64,000 bases of DNA from Gliomastix tumulicola (taxonomy: Eukaryota > Ascomycota > Sordariomycetes > Hypocreales > Bionectriaceae), in NCBI GenBank assembly GCA_001599755.1, contig BCHX01000006.1:1351336-1415335 (forward strand). The letters are read 5' to 3'. This document shows positions 29,913 to 40,826 of this stretch, piece after piece (the stretch's first letter is position 1; each line of letters begins with the position of its first letter). A program made the position numbers and the translations under genes. The notes under the pieces were generated by a model. The model made no database searches. It had not been told where the DNA came from and worked only from the letters and a program-made list of their open reading frames with translations.

Positions 29913-31489
29913 CTCTGGCAGGAGAATTGCTGTTGTCTGAAGATCTCGGTCAGAGAGTGAAAACCTTTCACTGGTTGGTTTTAGGAGGAACAGCGGTGTG
30001 CGGCTGGAGGCTCGGTGCACATACCAAGCAAAGGGCAATTATCAACAAGATTTCAGCAATTATCGCAGACCAGCGAACTGCGTTCAAAATTCACTGCTGG
30101 CGATCGCATTATCGACAAGTGGTAGCAGAGGAAGAGAAGGAAGGATAGGATGCCAAACTGGGAGGAGAAGTAGGATGGCGAAAGTAGGGACTGAATATAT
30201 CAAAGCGTCAAGTGTAGGGAGGCTGAGCGAAAAGTGAGATGATGATGATGAGAAGTACCTGGAAGGTGAGAAATTACTGAGCGTGCGCGAGGTCGAGCAC
30301 GCGATTGGTTAGTGGCCCTGAAGTCGGCTTTTCAAATATCCTCACCCAAAAATTGAGACGGAGTGTGGGAGATCCCAGGTAATTTCGATGAAATCCCATC
30401 TGATATGCACGCTGAGCTCAGTGTATTGCTGGGTGTGGCCTCATTGGTCGCGTCGTGGGAAGCCCGGTGATGTGCCTCACCGCCTTCACAACACGGAAAT
30501 ACTGGGGCAAACGGCCTTCCCTTCTCCTACGCGAGTTTCATACACGTAAAATGAATATGCAAATTCAAAAGTTTGAATTTCGGTGAGCTATATCTCGACA
30601 AACAGCATCCGCGAGAGACTGCTCAGGATAAACAAGACCGGAGAAAGGTCGTCATGCCCAGAGGCAAGGACATCGGAATGAGGAAATACTAAGAGACACA
30701 GTAGTGAGCGCCTAAACATTCAGTACTTGGAAAGGTTAGATTGAATAAAAATTTAGATGCGTGTTTGCACCTGATCACGACTCCCAACGCAAATAATCAC
30801 TTTCCCTCCGTCGAAGGCGTGTCGTTTGGAAAAGCCTTCGGAATATCTATCTGCCGATTTCCGACCGAACCGGCCTTCCCAGATAAAGTCTCTGATTAGG
30901 AAACACCCCCACCAGTTATCCTTCCACGCCCTGGCCTCGAAATTCCAAGGCCAAACATCCACCATACCAACACATCCACCTTTTCTTTATTGTTCGCGTG
31001 CCTCACGTCAGCAAGTTCATTGCCTTACCTTCCTTTCACTTTCCTTACGTCCAGTAATCTGCCCTCTCGATTCGGCGAGGCGCAAACACACAAGTGAGTC
31101 GGGTTGCCAACCGCATCCATCCTTCGCACCTCACCAGAGCCGCCCTGTATCCCGAGCCTGTCCAGGCACTATCCTTTGTCCGAGCAGCCTCTCTTTTGAC
31201 GACGCTAAACTTGACATATGGACTCTTTCTCAACATCGGAAGCAGTCAAATTATATCTGCGCCGCTTCTCCTCCATTCTATCCGCATGCTCACTGTTTCC
31301 CGTCCTTCCACACTTGATCGTGCCTCTCTAACGTCGCCCCAAGGGGACCATTAGTCATTGCTTTCGTTACCTACCAACAGTCACACGAGCTCGAGCACAC
31401 ACGCCGTCAAGGTACCGGCGATATAGATTCCGCTCTCCAACTTTGCTCTCCCGTGAGCGAAATGTCCAACTCCGAACCGAGTCAGCACG
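29913..31489. promoter_or_regulatory. Divergent promoter region, RID-type gene/SEN1
   Basis: About 1.6 kb without a gene. It includes a (GAT)n run near 30238-30251, an AT-rich stretch near 30540-30600 and a CT-rich leader towards SEN1. Confidence 0.5.
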
Positions 31490-31503
31490 ATGGCGGATCT
31501 TAA
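31462..31503 (+). other. Upstream ORF overlapping the SEN1 start
   Basis: An ATG 28 bases before the SEN1 ATG opens a 13-codon frame in a different phase that stops 11 bases inside the SEN1 coding sequence. A scanning ribosome that uses it would miss the SEN1 start. Whether this ATG is in the mRNA depends on the unknown transcription start. Confidence 0.5.
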
Positions 31504-34500
31504 CGAAGAGCTGGTCAAATGGTTCGAAGTATTTCAAAAGGTGGACCAGGACTGCCACCTGCTCTGCCCCAAGCTATCCGATGACGATTTCGAAGACTAC
31601 AAGACACTGCCAGATCCGCACTCGGAAATATCCGTGGAAGAGAAGCAAAAGCGCATCAAGGATGGGGAAGCCAGGATTGAGATGACATATTGGAACAGCC
31701 TGATATTCGGCTACGACAAAAAGGATGCTGGAAAGTGGTTGGACACATTCACTGACAGGCTTGAGCACTGTCTTAAACTGTGTTCTGATTGCGTTCTAAA
31801 CTGGCATATGAAGCGCAGGTCACATCTTGAGAAGTTCGCTGAGTATGTCGCAACTCGACCATAATGATTCCACGACAACTGATCGGCTAATTATAACAGA
31901 CGGTGGAACGAGGATGTGGTCAAGCACATCCAGGAATTGCTCGACAAACTCGACATCTCGCGCATCGACCAGAACCTCACCTGGGCCAAACAGTTCATCG
32001 AGAATATCGAGAGCAGCGGGACCCCGTTCAAGAAATCGGCGTTTGGAGATAAGCTTGCCGAGGTGCTCATCACGGTGTACGAAGCCTTATGCTGTCTCCC
32101 ATATATGGCGGAGCCAGACCAGCGATCAACATTCCAATTTGTCTTCGTGCGACTTCAAGGAAAGACATACCTGAAAGTGGGGGGTAAGGATCCCCTTCCA
32201 GGTTTGGCCTACTTCCTTTTCGACCAAAAGAATGAGGAGAGACGCATTTGGGCCCATCGAAATTGGATCATTGATCCGAACTCGATGACAGAGGACCAGT
32301 TCGACTGGGCTGTCAGCACAGCACTCGTCGAGAACATTGACAGGATCAGCAGGCACGACCTAAACTCGCCTTTTGCCGAGGTTTACACTGAGATCGAAAG
32401 GTTCTGGCTCGCCTTCGAGGCAATTTTAAGGACTGTCACCGAGGATCTGATCAAAACACGGTTCCAGAGCCTGGAGCTAAGATCTGGTACGGTCCCCAAC
32501 ATTTACGAACTGCTCTTTCGGCATATCCAATACTGCAAAAGCGAGGCCGTTCTCGTAGTCTCCATACGCGTCCTGACGGCATTCCTCAAAAAAGCGCCCA
32601 AAGCGATATGGGATGCTGTTGGCGATGCGAGGCCGATCGTTATTGCAGAGTTGATTTGTGCCAGTCCTGTGTACCAAACATTGCTGCGCCAGTCCCTAGA
32701 GAATCCCTGGAGTGGTTACGAACCTGGATCCGATGCTGTCCCATTCCCTACATCATGGGTCGGCCCTTGGCTGCAGTCTCTAGGTCGTGACCGAAGATAT
32801 GATGCCTGTGATGGCCTGGTACACACCCTCTTCAACACTCTGGCCAAGAACCCTGCCATTGAGGAGCCAGGTCAAGCGGCTTGTATCCGGGCGGGCTTTG
32901 ATGCTTTGAACTTCACACTCAAGACCTTCCTGGACTCCGAGGTTGGCTCCGGGACCACTCACCTGTACGCCAACAGCATCTTCAACGTGTTCATGAAGCA
33001 TAGAGACCTCATCCTAGAGAACCTCAACACGCCCGAGCGAGAGCATCTTGGTTGGTCCACTTTCCATGTCGCGAATGCCGCAAAAGGCGCCATCAGCACG
33101 GCAATGCGGCTCGACACCAAACTATTCTCCGACGAGTATGTTTCTCTCCGCAAAGGTCAGCAGCCCCAATCAGCGATCACCCGAGAATCCAAGGTCTTTT
33201 GGGAGGGCGTCAGAGAAATGTTCGACATGGCGTCCACTTCCCAACAAGCTACCTTGGGTGAGGACTTTGTCCTGGCCCTCGAACCTCTCCTAGGCTTAGA
33301 AAAAATTCGGCCCCTCAAAAAGACGAATCAGCTCGAGAAATCAACCGAGCTGTTCAACAAGTCCTTCAGCAGCGCCACGGATGTTATGGCCTCGATTCTA
33401 GGGCGGATTTCCGAACTTGACACAACTGACCTGAACGGTCTTTTCGCAAGCAACTTCGTCTTTCAGGTTGCCATAGGGATATCTATGCATGGCGAGACTG
33501 ATATTGCCGAAGCATCTTCAGAGATTCTCAAGAACTGGACGGGGGAACTTTCTCGGAGCGAGGCCTTTCAGCAAATCACGCAGTTGCATTCAGACCAAAC
33601 GTTGGGCGCCGTCTTGTTTGTTCTGGACCGAGTGCTAAAATCCAGGACCGCCACACATCCCCCATGGGACCCCATCCGACCCATTCTCAACATGAGCCGA
33701 GATGTTCTTCGAGGACTTACGGATCCCTCAACCGGTGTGCTCCGAGTACAGACTCTGAATGCTAAGTCAGTGGCTTTGGTCTTACGGTGGTGGCAAGAGC
33801 AGTGGCTCTTTGTTTCCAAGGCTTGCTCTAATATTGAGTATTGGTCTGCGTATATCCCCAATGCCACGATGACAGAGTTTTGCAGAGAGATCATGGAGCT
33901 TGCCGAAGCTCTCATCGCAGAGGATGGACTCATTACATCCATTGGCGCGAAGGCTCGAAACAAGTCTGAGACCGAGATGATGGAGCAGATTTTGAAACCC
34001 GCGAAGGAAAACTTCAAGGGCTTGGAAAACATGATTCGTCTGAAGGACCGCTGGTTGGTAGATGTTACCGTCCGCGTGCTCTGCAAGATCCTGAGTCGAC
34101 TTCGGGAGAACAATTTGGAGATTGCTCAGCAGTCACGTCAGCTCATCATTGATGCTTGTGTTCCCAGAGCCCCGGGGAGGTACCACAAGACTACAAATCT
34201 CAGCGACCAGCAACGAGCTGAGCTTCTTCAAGCGCTTGGTCATACCGAGGAAGAGGTCGTCATCCAGATCAGCGAAGTTTCCAAGGCCAAGGACCAGATC
34301 AAGAAACAGAGCAAGCTCGATGCCTGGTCTAAATCTGGGGCCGTTGGATCTATGGGTGGCTCCAAATCCAATCGTGACGATGTCCTTGCTCTTAGTAAGT
34401 CGATCGACAGTCCGATTCTGAAGAGCTTGGAGGCCCAGAGGGCCGCAGCCAAGGCCAAGGCGCAAGAGAAGGAGAAGGCTGTAAGCGTGGCTCAGTCTTC

Positions 34501-37500
34501 AGCCTTCAAAGAGGCTCGACAGCGGGCCAAGGCAGAAAAGGCCAGAAGAGACGCGGAAGCAATTGCAAGGGCAAAGAAACTGCGAGGAGAGACAGTAGCC
34601 GGCGAAGGCTCTGGAATGGCCAGCCTCGGGCTGTCCGGCAAGGACCATTCAAGAAGTGAGATCATGGTCAACAGCTCAGATGAAGAATCCGACAGTTCCG
34701 ACACCGACACCGACAACCAGCTCGCAACCCTTAGCACGGGAGGCCAGAAATCAATGGATGAGGAGGAACGACGCAATCGAAAAATTCTGCTTGACAAGAT
34801 GCGCCAACCTGTCAAGAAGATCAAACAGAACCGATCAGTCAAGGAGATGCGAGCACGTCTTATTCCTCCCATGGAAAGGCTGCACAACACCATCCTGGCG
34901 TGGGAGATCTTCCACAAAGGCAACGATCCTCCCAGCGGACCGGCCAGTAGCTCAGTGGCCACCAAGTATACCGATCCAAAGTCGTATCAGGAGACATTCT
35001 TTCCCCTGTTGGCATCGGAGGCTTGGCGCTCTTTCGTGACATCCAAGGATGAGATAACGTCGAAGCCCTTTGGCATGAAAATAGCGAGCCGTGCGAGTGT
35101 TGACAGCTTCCTGGAAGTTACTTTCACTATGCCTATTGTCAAAAACCAAGAGCGAGGCGTCTCGGAAGGAGACATTCTCGTTGTGTCAGAGGCAGAGAGC
35201 CCTCTGACAGACCAGACAGCCAAGCACTGCCTGGCAAGGGTCCACCGGATTACTTATAAACGGGAGCTCATTGAGGTCACGTATCGCGTGGCTTCTCGAA
35301 ACAACCCACTCTCGTCGAATCTCAACCCGGGAGTCAATGTGTACGGTGTCAAGATAACAAACATGACGACCATCGAGCGAGAATACGCCGCCCTCGAAAG
35401 TCTCCAGTACTACGACCTCATGGACGAGATCCTCAAGGCCGAACCTTCCCCGGTACTACGGTATAGTGAAGAGAAGGTGACTAAATGGATGGGAAACTGG
35501 GCTCTCAATCGCGGGCAGGCATTGGCCGTTCTCGGCGCCCAAGATAATGATGGGTTTACCCTGATCCAGGGGCCGCCTGGTACTGGCAAAACCAAAACCA
35601 TTGTGGCCATGGTCGGAACCCTCCTGTCAGAGCAGCTAAGCTCTTCAATGGGAGGAACTCCTCTCCCCGGCATCCAACTGCGCCCCGGACAAACACCGCA
35701 GCCTCCCAAGACCGTTTCCAAGAAGCTGCTTGTTTGCGCTCCCAGTAACGCAGCAGTTGACGAGATCGTTCATCGGCTCATGAGCGGCGTCAAGACGATC
35801 AACGGGAAGCAAACGAACATCAACGTTCTGCGTCTTGGACGAAGTGATGCGATCAACGCGGCTGTCAAGGACGTCACCCTCGATGAAATGGTCAAGAAGC
35901 GCCTCGAGGCCGATGGGACAAGGGAGAAGGCCAAGGCGGATCGCGACAAGCTGCACGAAGACGCCGCCAAGATCAAAGAGCAGCTAGCCAATCTGCGTCC
36001 GCAACTCGAGGAAGCCCGAGGTGGCGATCGGGCTGTGTATAGCACTCTATCTCGACAATTCGACGATCTGAAACGACAGCAGATGCAGATTGGTAAGCAG
36101 ATCGATGCCAACAAGGAGGGCGGCAACTCGATTGCCCGAGAAACAGAGATCCAACGTCGCAATATCCAGCAGCAGATTCTGAACTCAGCTCACGTCATCT
36201 GCGCTACGCTGAGTGGAAGTGGACACGAGATGTTCCGCAACTTGGATGTTGAGTTCGAGACCGTCATTATCGATGAGGCAGCGCAGTGTGTTGAGCTCAG
36301 TGCCCTGATCCCGCTCAAGTATGGCTGCTGCAAGTGTGTCCTCGTTGGAGATCCGAAGCAGCTTCCACCTACGGTCCTGTCTCAGTCAGCCGCCCGCTTC
36401 GGCTATGACCAGAGTCTGTTCGTTCGCATGCAGCAGAATCATCCGAAGTCGGTGCATCTATTAGACATGCAGTACCGAATGCATCCGCAAATCAGTGTTT
36501 TCCCCAGCCGGGAGTTCTACGAAGGCCAGCTCAAGGACGGCCCGGATATGCTACAGCAGCGACAACAGCCATGGCACAGGACTGCTTTGCTCAGCCCGTA
36601 TCGATTCTTTGACGTACAAGGTGTCCAAGAGAGGGGCAACAGAGGGCAGTCGCTTGTCAACACAAAGGAGCTGGAGGTGGCCCTACAGATGTACGACCGT
36701 TTCAGCAAGGACTTCCACAAGTGCGACCTGAAGCGGAAGATCGGTATCATCACACCCTACAAAGCCCAGCTGTTTGAGCTGCGCCAGCGCTTCAAGTCAC
36801 GCTACGGTGAAGGCATCACGGAGATCATCGAGTTCAACACGACAGATGCGTTCCAGGGCCGAGAGTGTGAGATCATCATCTTCTCATGTGTCCGTGCCAG
36901 TTCTACCGGTGGCATTGGTTTCATGACGGACATTCGGCGTATGAACGTTGGCTTGACTCGTGCCAAGTCATCACTCTGGATTCTGGGTGACTCCCGGGCT
37001 CTCGTCCAGGGCGAGTTCTGGAAGAAACTCATCGAGGACGCCCAGAACCGACAGTGCTACACAAAGGGTGACATCCTTTCCATGTTTCGGCGACCATTAG
37101 AGCAGAATCAAAATCCCACGGCCATGATTGGCCACACACCGCCCAGCAAGTCGCCAACTCCTCAACTAGATGGCGGGGATGTTGTCATGACGGATCGCCC
37201 GGCGATTCCGGTTCGCTCGGCCAGTAGCACTCCGGCTCAGCCAGCTCCCACAGGACGAGCACCCAGCGTGGCTTTGAACGGCATCCCAGGCTTGAACGGC
37301 GCCAATCCTCCTGTGGCTGTCCCGAAATCGAGTGTCCCGCCGTTGATTCACACCAGTCGCACTGCATCTCCCACCGGCTCCAGTGACGGAAAGAAGAGAC
37401 CGTTGGACAGGCCAGAAAGTGGCCAACCACCAGCGGCCAAACGGGTATGTGTATTGATGTGATGTGATGTGATGTGATGTGCAGCCATCAACAGGCAAAG

Positions 37501-37892
37501 CGCAGCATCGCCTTCCATGTGCGTTATACCTTGAGATCAGTATTGACACAGCAACAGGTTGCCGCCGAGGGATCGCGGTTGATGGGCAAGTTTGGGCAAA
37601 AGCCTATGAAACCCAAGGCAGTACCAAAACCGCCTCCGCCGACAGACCCAGCTGCTATGTCCGTGTTAGGGCTGACGCCTCCGGAGCGGCCTCCTGCTCA
37701 AGCGGCTCAGCCTCCTTCGAACGGATCGTCGTCAGCCGGTCACAGTGGACAGACTAAGGTATATCCATCCATCCAAACGCTTCTAGTCGATCTTCACTAA
37801 CATTCCACCAGAGTTCCAGCGATGGGCCAGGCTCAGCGGGACCTCGAAAGCCGAAACAAAAGTCAAGCCTCTTCGTGCCGAGAAAGCGATAG
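31490..37892 (+). CDS. SEN1: Sen1-type RNA/DNA helicase
   Basis: Nuclear SF1B helicase (senataxin homologue) acting in transcription termination and R-loop removal. Exons 31490..31842, 31900..37444, 37558..37758 and 37812..37892 give 2059 residues, typical for fungal Sen1. The long alpha-helical N-terminal SEN1_N region covers roughly residues 100-850. A charged Lys/Ala-rich and acidic linker follows (to ~1010). Walker A GPPGTGKT lies near 1342, IIDEAAQ near 1575, VLVGDPKQLPPTV just after, and DAFQGRECEIIIFSCVR and RMNVGLTRAKSSLWILGD close the helicase core. The disordered tail ends in PRKPKQKSSLFVPRKR, a basic end typical of the family and probably a nuclear-localisation element. The third intron could instead use an acceptor at 37484, but that puts the tail out of frame. 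Confidence 0.92.
37449..37482 (+). repeat. GATGT pentamer repeat inside a SEN1 intron
   Basis: Five GATGT units lie just after the GTATGT donor at 37445 and before a GCAG decoy acceptor ending at 37484. Confidence 0.75.
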
Positions 37893-40826
37893 CTTGGGCA
37901 GTTTCTCGGACGTCGAGACTCGATACAGCCATAATCAACCTCTCCGGGAGGGTCTCGGATGCCTTTCTTCTTTTCTTCTTCGTCTTTCGTCGTATTTCTT
38001 TTACCGCTACCTTGTATAATTACGAGCCAAATCTGTGTCAATTTCTAGAATAGATGCCGGCGTTCACGGAGCTCTGGCAGTCTTCGCAAGAGGAGAACGC
38101 GGGCTCCTTCGGGGCTTGTACACTTGTCTTAATTTCTTCTTTTTCGCTTTTCTCTAGAGGGGACAGATTCGAGATGGATGGTCATGACCGGGCTATTCGA
38201 GAGGACTGGAGGGCAATAGACTACGGGTGGCAGGCCGTTGGAGGCTTGCTTGAGCGGGGGTAAAAGTCCAGTGGCGGTGGCTCGTCCCTCCGTATGTTCT
38301 ATGACACGCGGCTGTCTCACTAGCTGGTAAAGGTGAACGTTGACTGCCTCACACAGACCCGGAGACGGTCTCGGCAGCAGAGGCGATGTCATGCGATTAT
38401 GAGCTCATCAATCGTCGTAGCGTTCTTCACTCGCAGCTCGTCTAGCAAGCCTGGGGGGCCTCGAGAGCTGATCTCTTTCCCACTGCCTCCTAGCGCTGAT
38501 CTCCTCTCACCTGTATCGTATCCCCGCGGATGTCTCTCGGGACACACGCCCGCACTGTCCTCCAGTCACGAGCGACCGAATCGCACAGCTTGTACGGGTC
38601 AACCTACATTCAATAGAACACATTCGAGCTGCAAGTCTCAGCTGACTGAGCTAGTTGAGCGCCTCGACCACCCTATGCTGTGCTGTGCTGTGCTGTGCTG
38701 TGCTGTGCTGTGCTGTGCCGTTCACTCGGCAGCCACGCGCAGAGACATCTCTGCGACTAGTGCCTCCCTTGCGTCAGTGGGGAGACGACAAAGCAAGACA
38801 AAGCCAATGACAACTGTGCGCAGGGCGGGAAGAGAAAGAAAGAAAGAGAGGCGGACAAAGGATCCAATAGCCAGCAGCAGCGCACGGTGCATCTCCAACA
38901 GGAAGAGGGTGGGCGGGAGAGACATTGGATGACAGCACGGGACTATCGAGTAGTCAGGCTGGGGGCCCTTTTCAGCAATATCGAAAAGGAGGCAGTGATA
39001 ATACAGAGTGCTCGCGCGAAGGAGAAAAGGAAAATAATCAAGACAAAAACATCAGATCAAATACATCGATCTGGATGCGGAAATCCGCAGGTCTCTCATA
39101 TATAGACAAGGGATGCAATATCAGCAATAATAAGAGAAATGACAGGGCTGGCGATATTGCAGCAGCTCCCCATGTCCATGTTTTTTCAGCACACAGCCGT
39201 TGATCATACGGTCAGCCCCAGGACGGATGATGTGCTGACCCATGGAGAGACATTTGACGAGAGGCAAGACATTGAACGGACTCCGCTCTGCTCCGTCGGA
39301 TCTGATTCGCGATGCCGTGCAGCTTCAGCTAGCGATGCACTCGTCTGTCTCTGCTTGCTGTCTGCCTCATGTGCCCTTGGGACCCTCTCGAGAGCCGAGT
39401 GCCCGCGCCGGAATTTGCTGGTAGGGGGCTCCTGCGTCCTTGGCTCGTGGTCCCTGCTGCTTTTGCAAGGATTGCGCAGCGCGTACTGCAAGGTTGATCA
39501 CCACTCCCAATTTTCTTTGATGTAAAATTTCCCTGCTGGCACCAATTTACTCCTTCGAGTATCGTCCCGGCCAAGGGTTCACTCCTCCCAGCAAATGAGC
39601 GGCGAGGTCGCACATCCCGGGCCTCCACAAAGCGCACGGTGCCGTCTCTCTTAGCGGCTGGCTCCTGATTACAGTACCGTACCGGATGTACCGAGATCAG
39701 GGAGAGCGGGAGAGAGAGAGCCTCAAGAGGAGCGAGACAGAGACTCGTCATGACATGAAGATCAGAACGATAGTGAGATCCTTCCGTAAGTAGTGAGTAC
39801 GGCATGGGAAGCATCCGGGCTGGTCCCCTCGATAGCGCGCGCCGTTGGGTTGGGCACGAAGCGATTGTTTCTTCGAGGACTTGCAGCCCCATGTAGCAAA
39901 AGAAACAACGACTGGCAACAGCCGAACGGACGTATCCTTCCCACTGTGTGACCGACTGGGTGGCGCCCAGGGGCCAAAGGGAGCCTGCCCGGATGCGGCT
40001 AAGACTCGACAGACCAGGCTAGAGAAGCGCAGAGAAGTGCAGGGAGGGCCCGCTGGAGGGCGCAGGGGCCCCAGGCCTAGAGAGGACCTAGAGAGGACCT
40101 AGACAAGGGTGCGCAATTGGGCCTTCATCCAACCGTGTGGATGGTGGTTGGCCTCGATGACCTCGTCACCGCGCCAGCAGACCGTCCGGCGATCTTCTCC
40201 CTTATTCTTTCTTTCTCCCTTCTTCTTCTTCTGAATCCCATCCTCTTCAGCTCTTCAACCCTTCAGCCCCTCCATATTTTGTGCTTTCATTTGTTTTATG
40301 AACCACCTGGCCCCGCCTGCCTGCCCTTCTTCCCTTACACTGGCTTGTTCCTCGACTTTTGCATATCGAGATTAACTCGGGTCTTATCAGTTCGTATTGT
40401 CGCAGCGTCTGGGAGTCATTGTGTAGCCAACAGGCCCTCCTCGTGTCTCACCGACCTCAGCCGCCCAGTTGACATCACCGAGTGCGCCAGTCGTCTCGTA
40501 TCAGAAGCTGAATCACTCGTCGGTCTGCTTGTGACCGGCACTCATTGTACGACACATTTCCAATTACGAGCCGGTTTCGGGAACCAACGGGGGCGTGTTG
40601 CTGTGCAATCGGCTCTCCAAGTATCGACAAAGACCATAAGAACGGGTGTCGCCTTGTCTTGACGAGCTCCAACTGAAACATATCGGAAAGCCGTCACTGC
40701 GAACTCGATAATATCGACGTCGATCAAACCCATTCGGAGAGCCCGTCATTCGTCTCAGACGCGCATCTCCGGCAGCTGCAGTGAGCCCCTGGTGTGCTAG
40801 AGTCGCACAGCGACGGCCTTCACACC
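37893..40826. other. 2.9 kb gene-poor region
   Basis: The longest stretch without a gene in the window. It contains a (TGCTG)8 microsatellite, a GA-rich tract near 39700-39730, a tandem AGAGGACCT repeat near 40079-40100 and, from about 40190, a pyrimidine-rich leader of the next gene. The largest frames (40117..40662 plus strand, 39329..39892 minus strand) show no domain, no conserved-looking composition and no splice support. A long 5' UTR or a non-coding transcript is possible. Confidence 0.5.
38676..38715 (+). repeat. (TGCTG)8 microsatellite
   Basis: Eight exact pentamer copies, followed by a degenerate TGCCG. It lies in the gene-poor region between SEN1 and the next gene. Confidence 0.95.

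Noticed and set aside
29913..30038. N-terminal extension of the RID-type protein to 30038
   Set aside because: It begins at TTG and crosses a good GTATGT..CAG intron, so is better read as 5' UTR.
37445..37484. 40 nt SEN1 intron with acceptor at 37484
   Set aside because: It puts the following exon in a frame that lacks the Pro-rich tail and the conserved basic C-terminus. The acceptor at 37557 keeps both.
40117..40662. 181-codon frame with a hydrophobic stretch
   Set aside because: It lies in a CT-rich leader; Leu/Phe/Ser/Pro from TTC, CTT and CCT codons mimic a membrane segment. No conserved motif.
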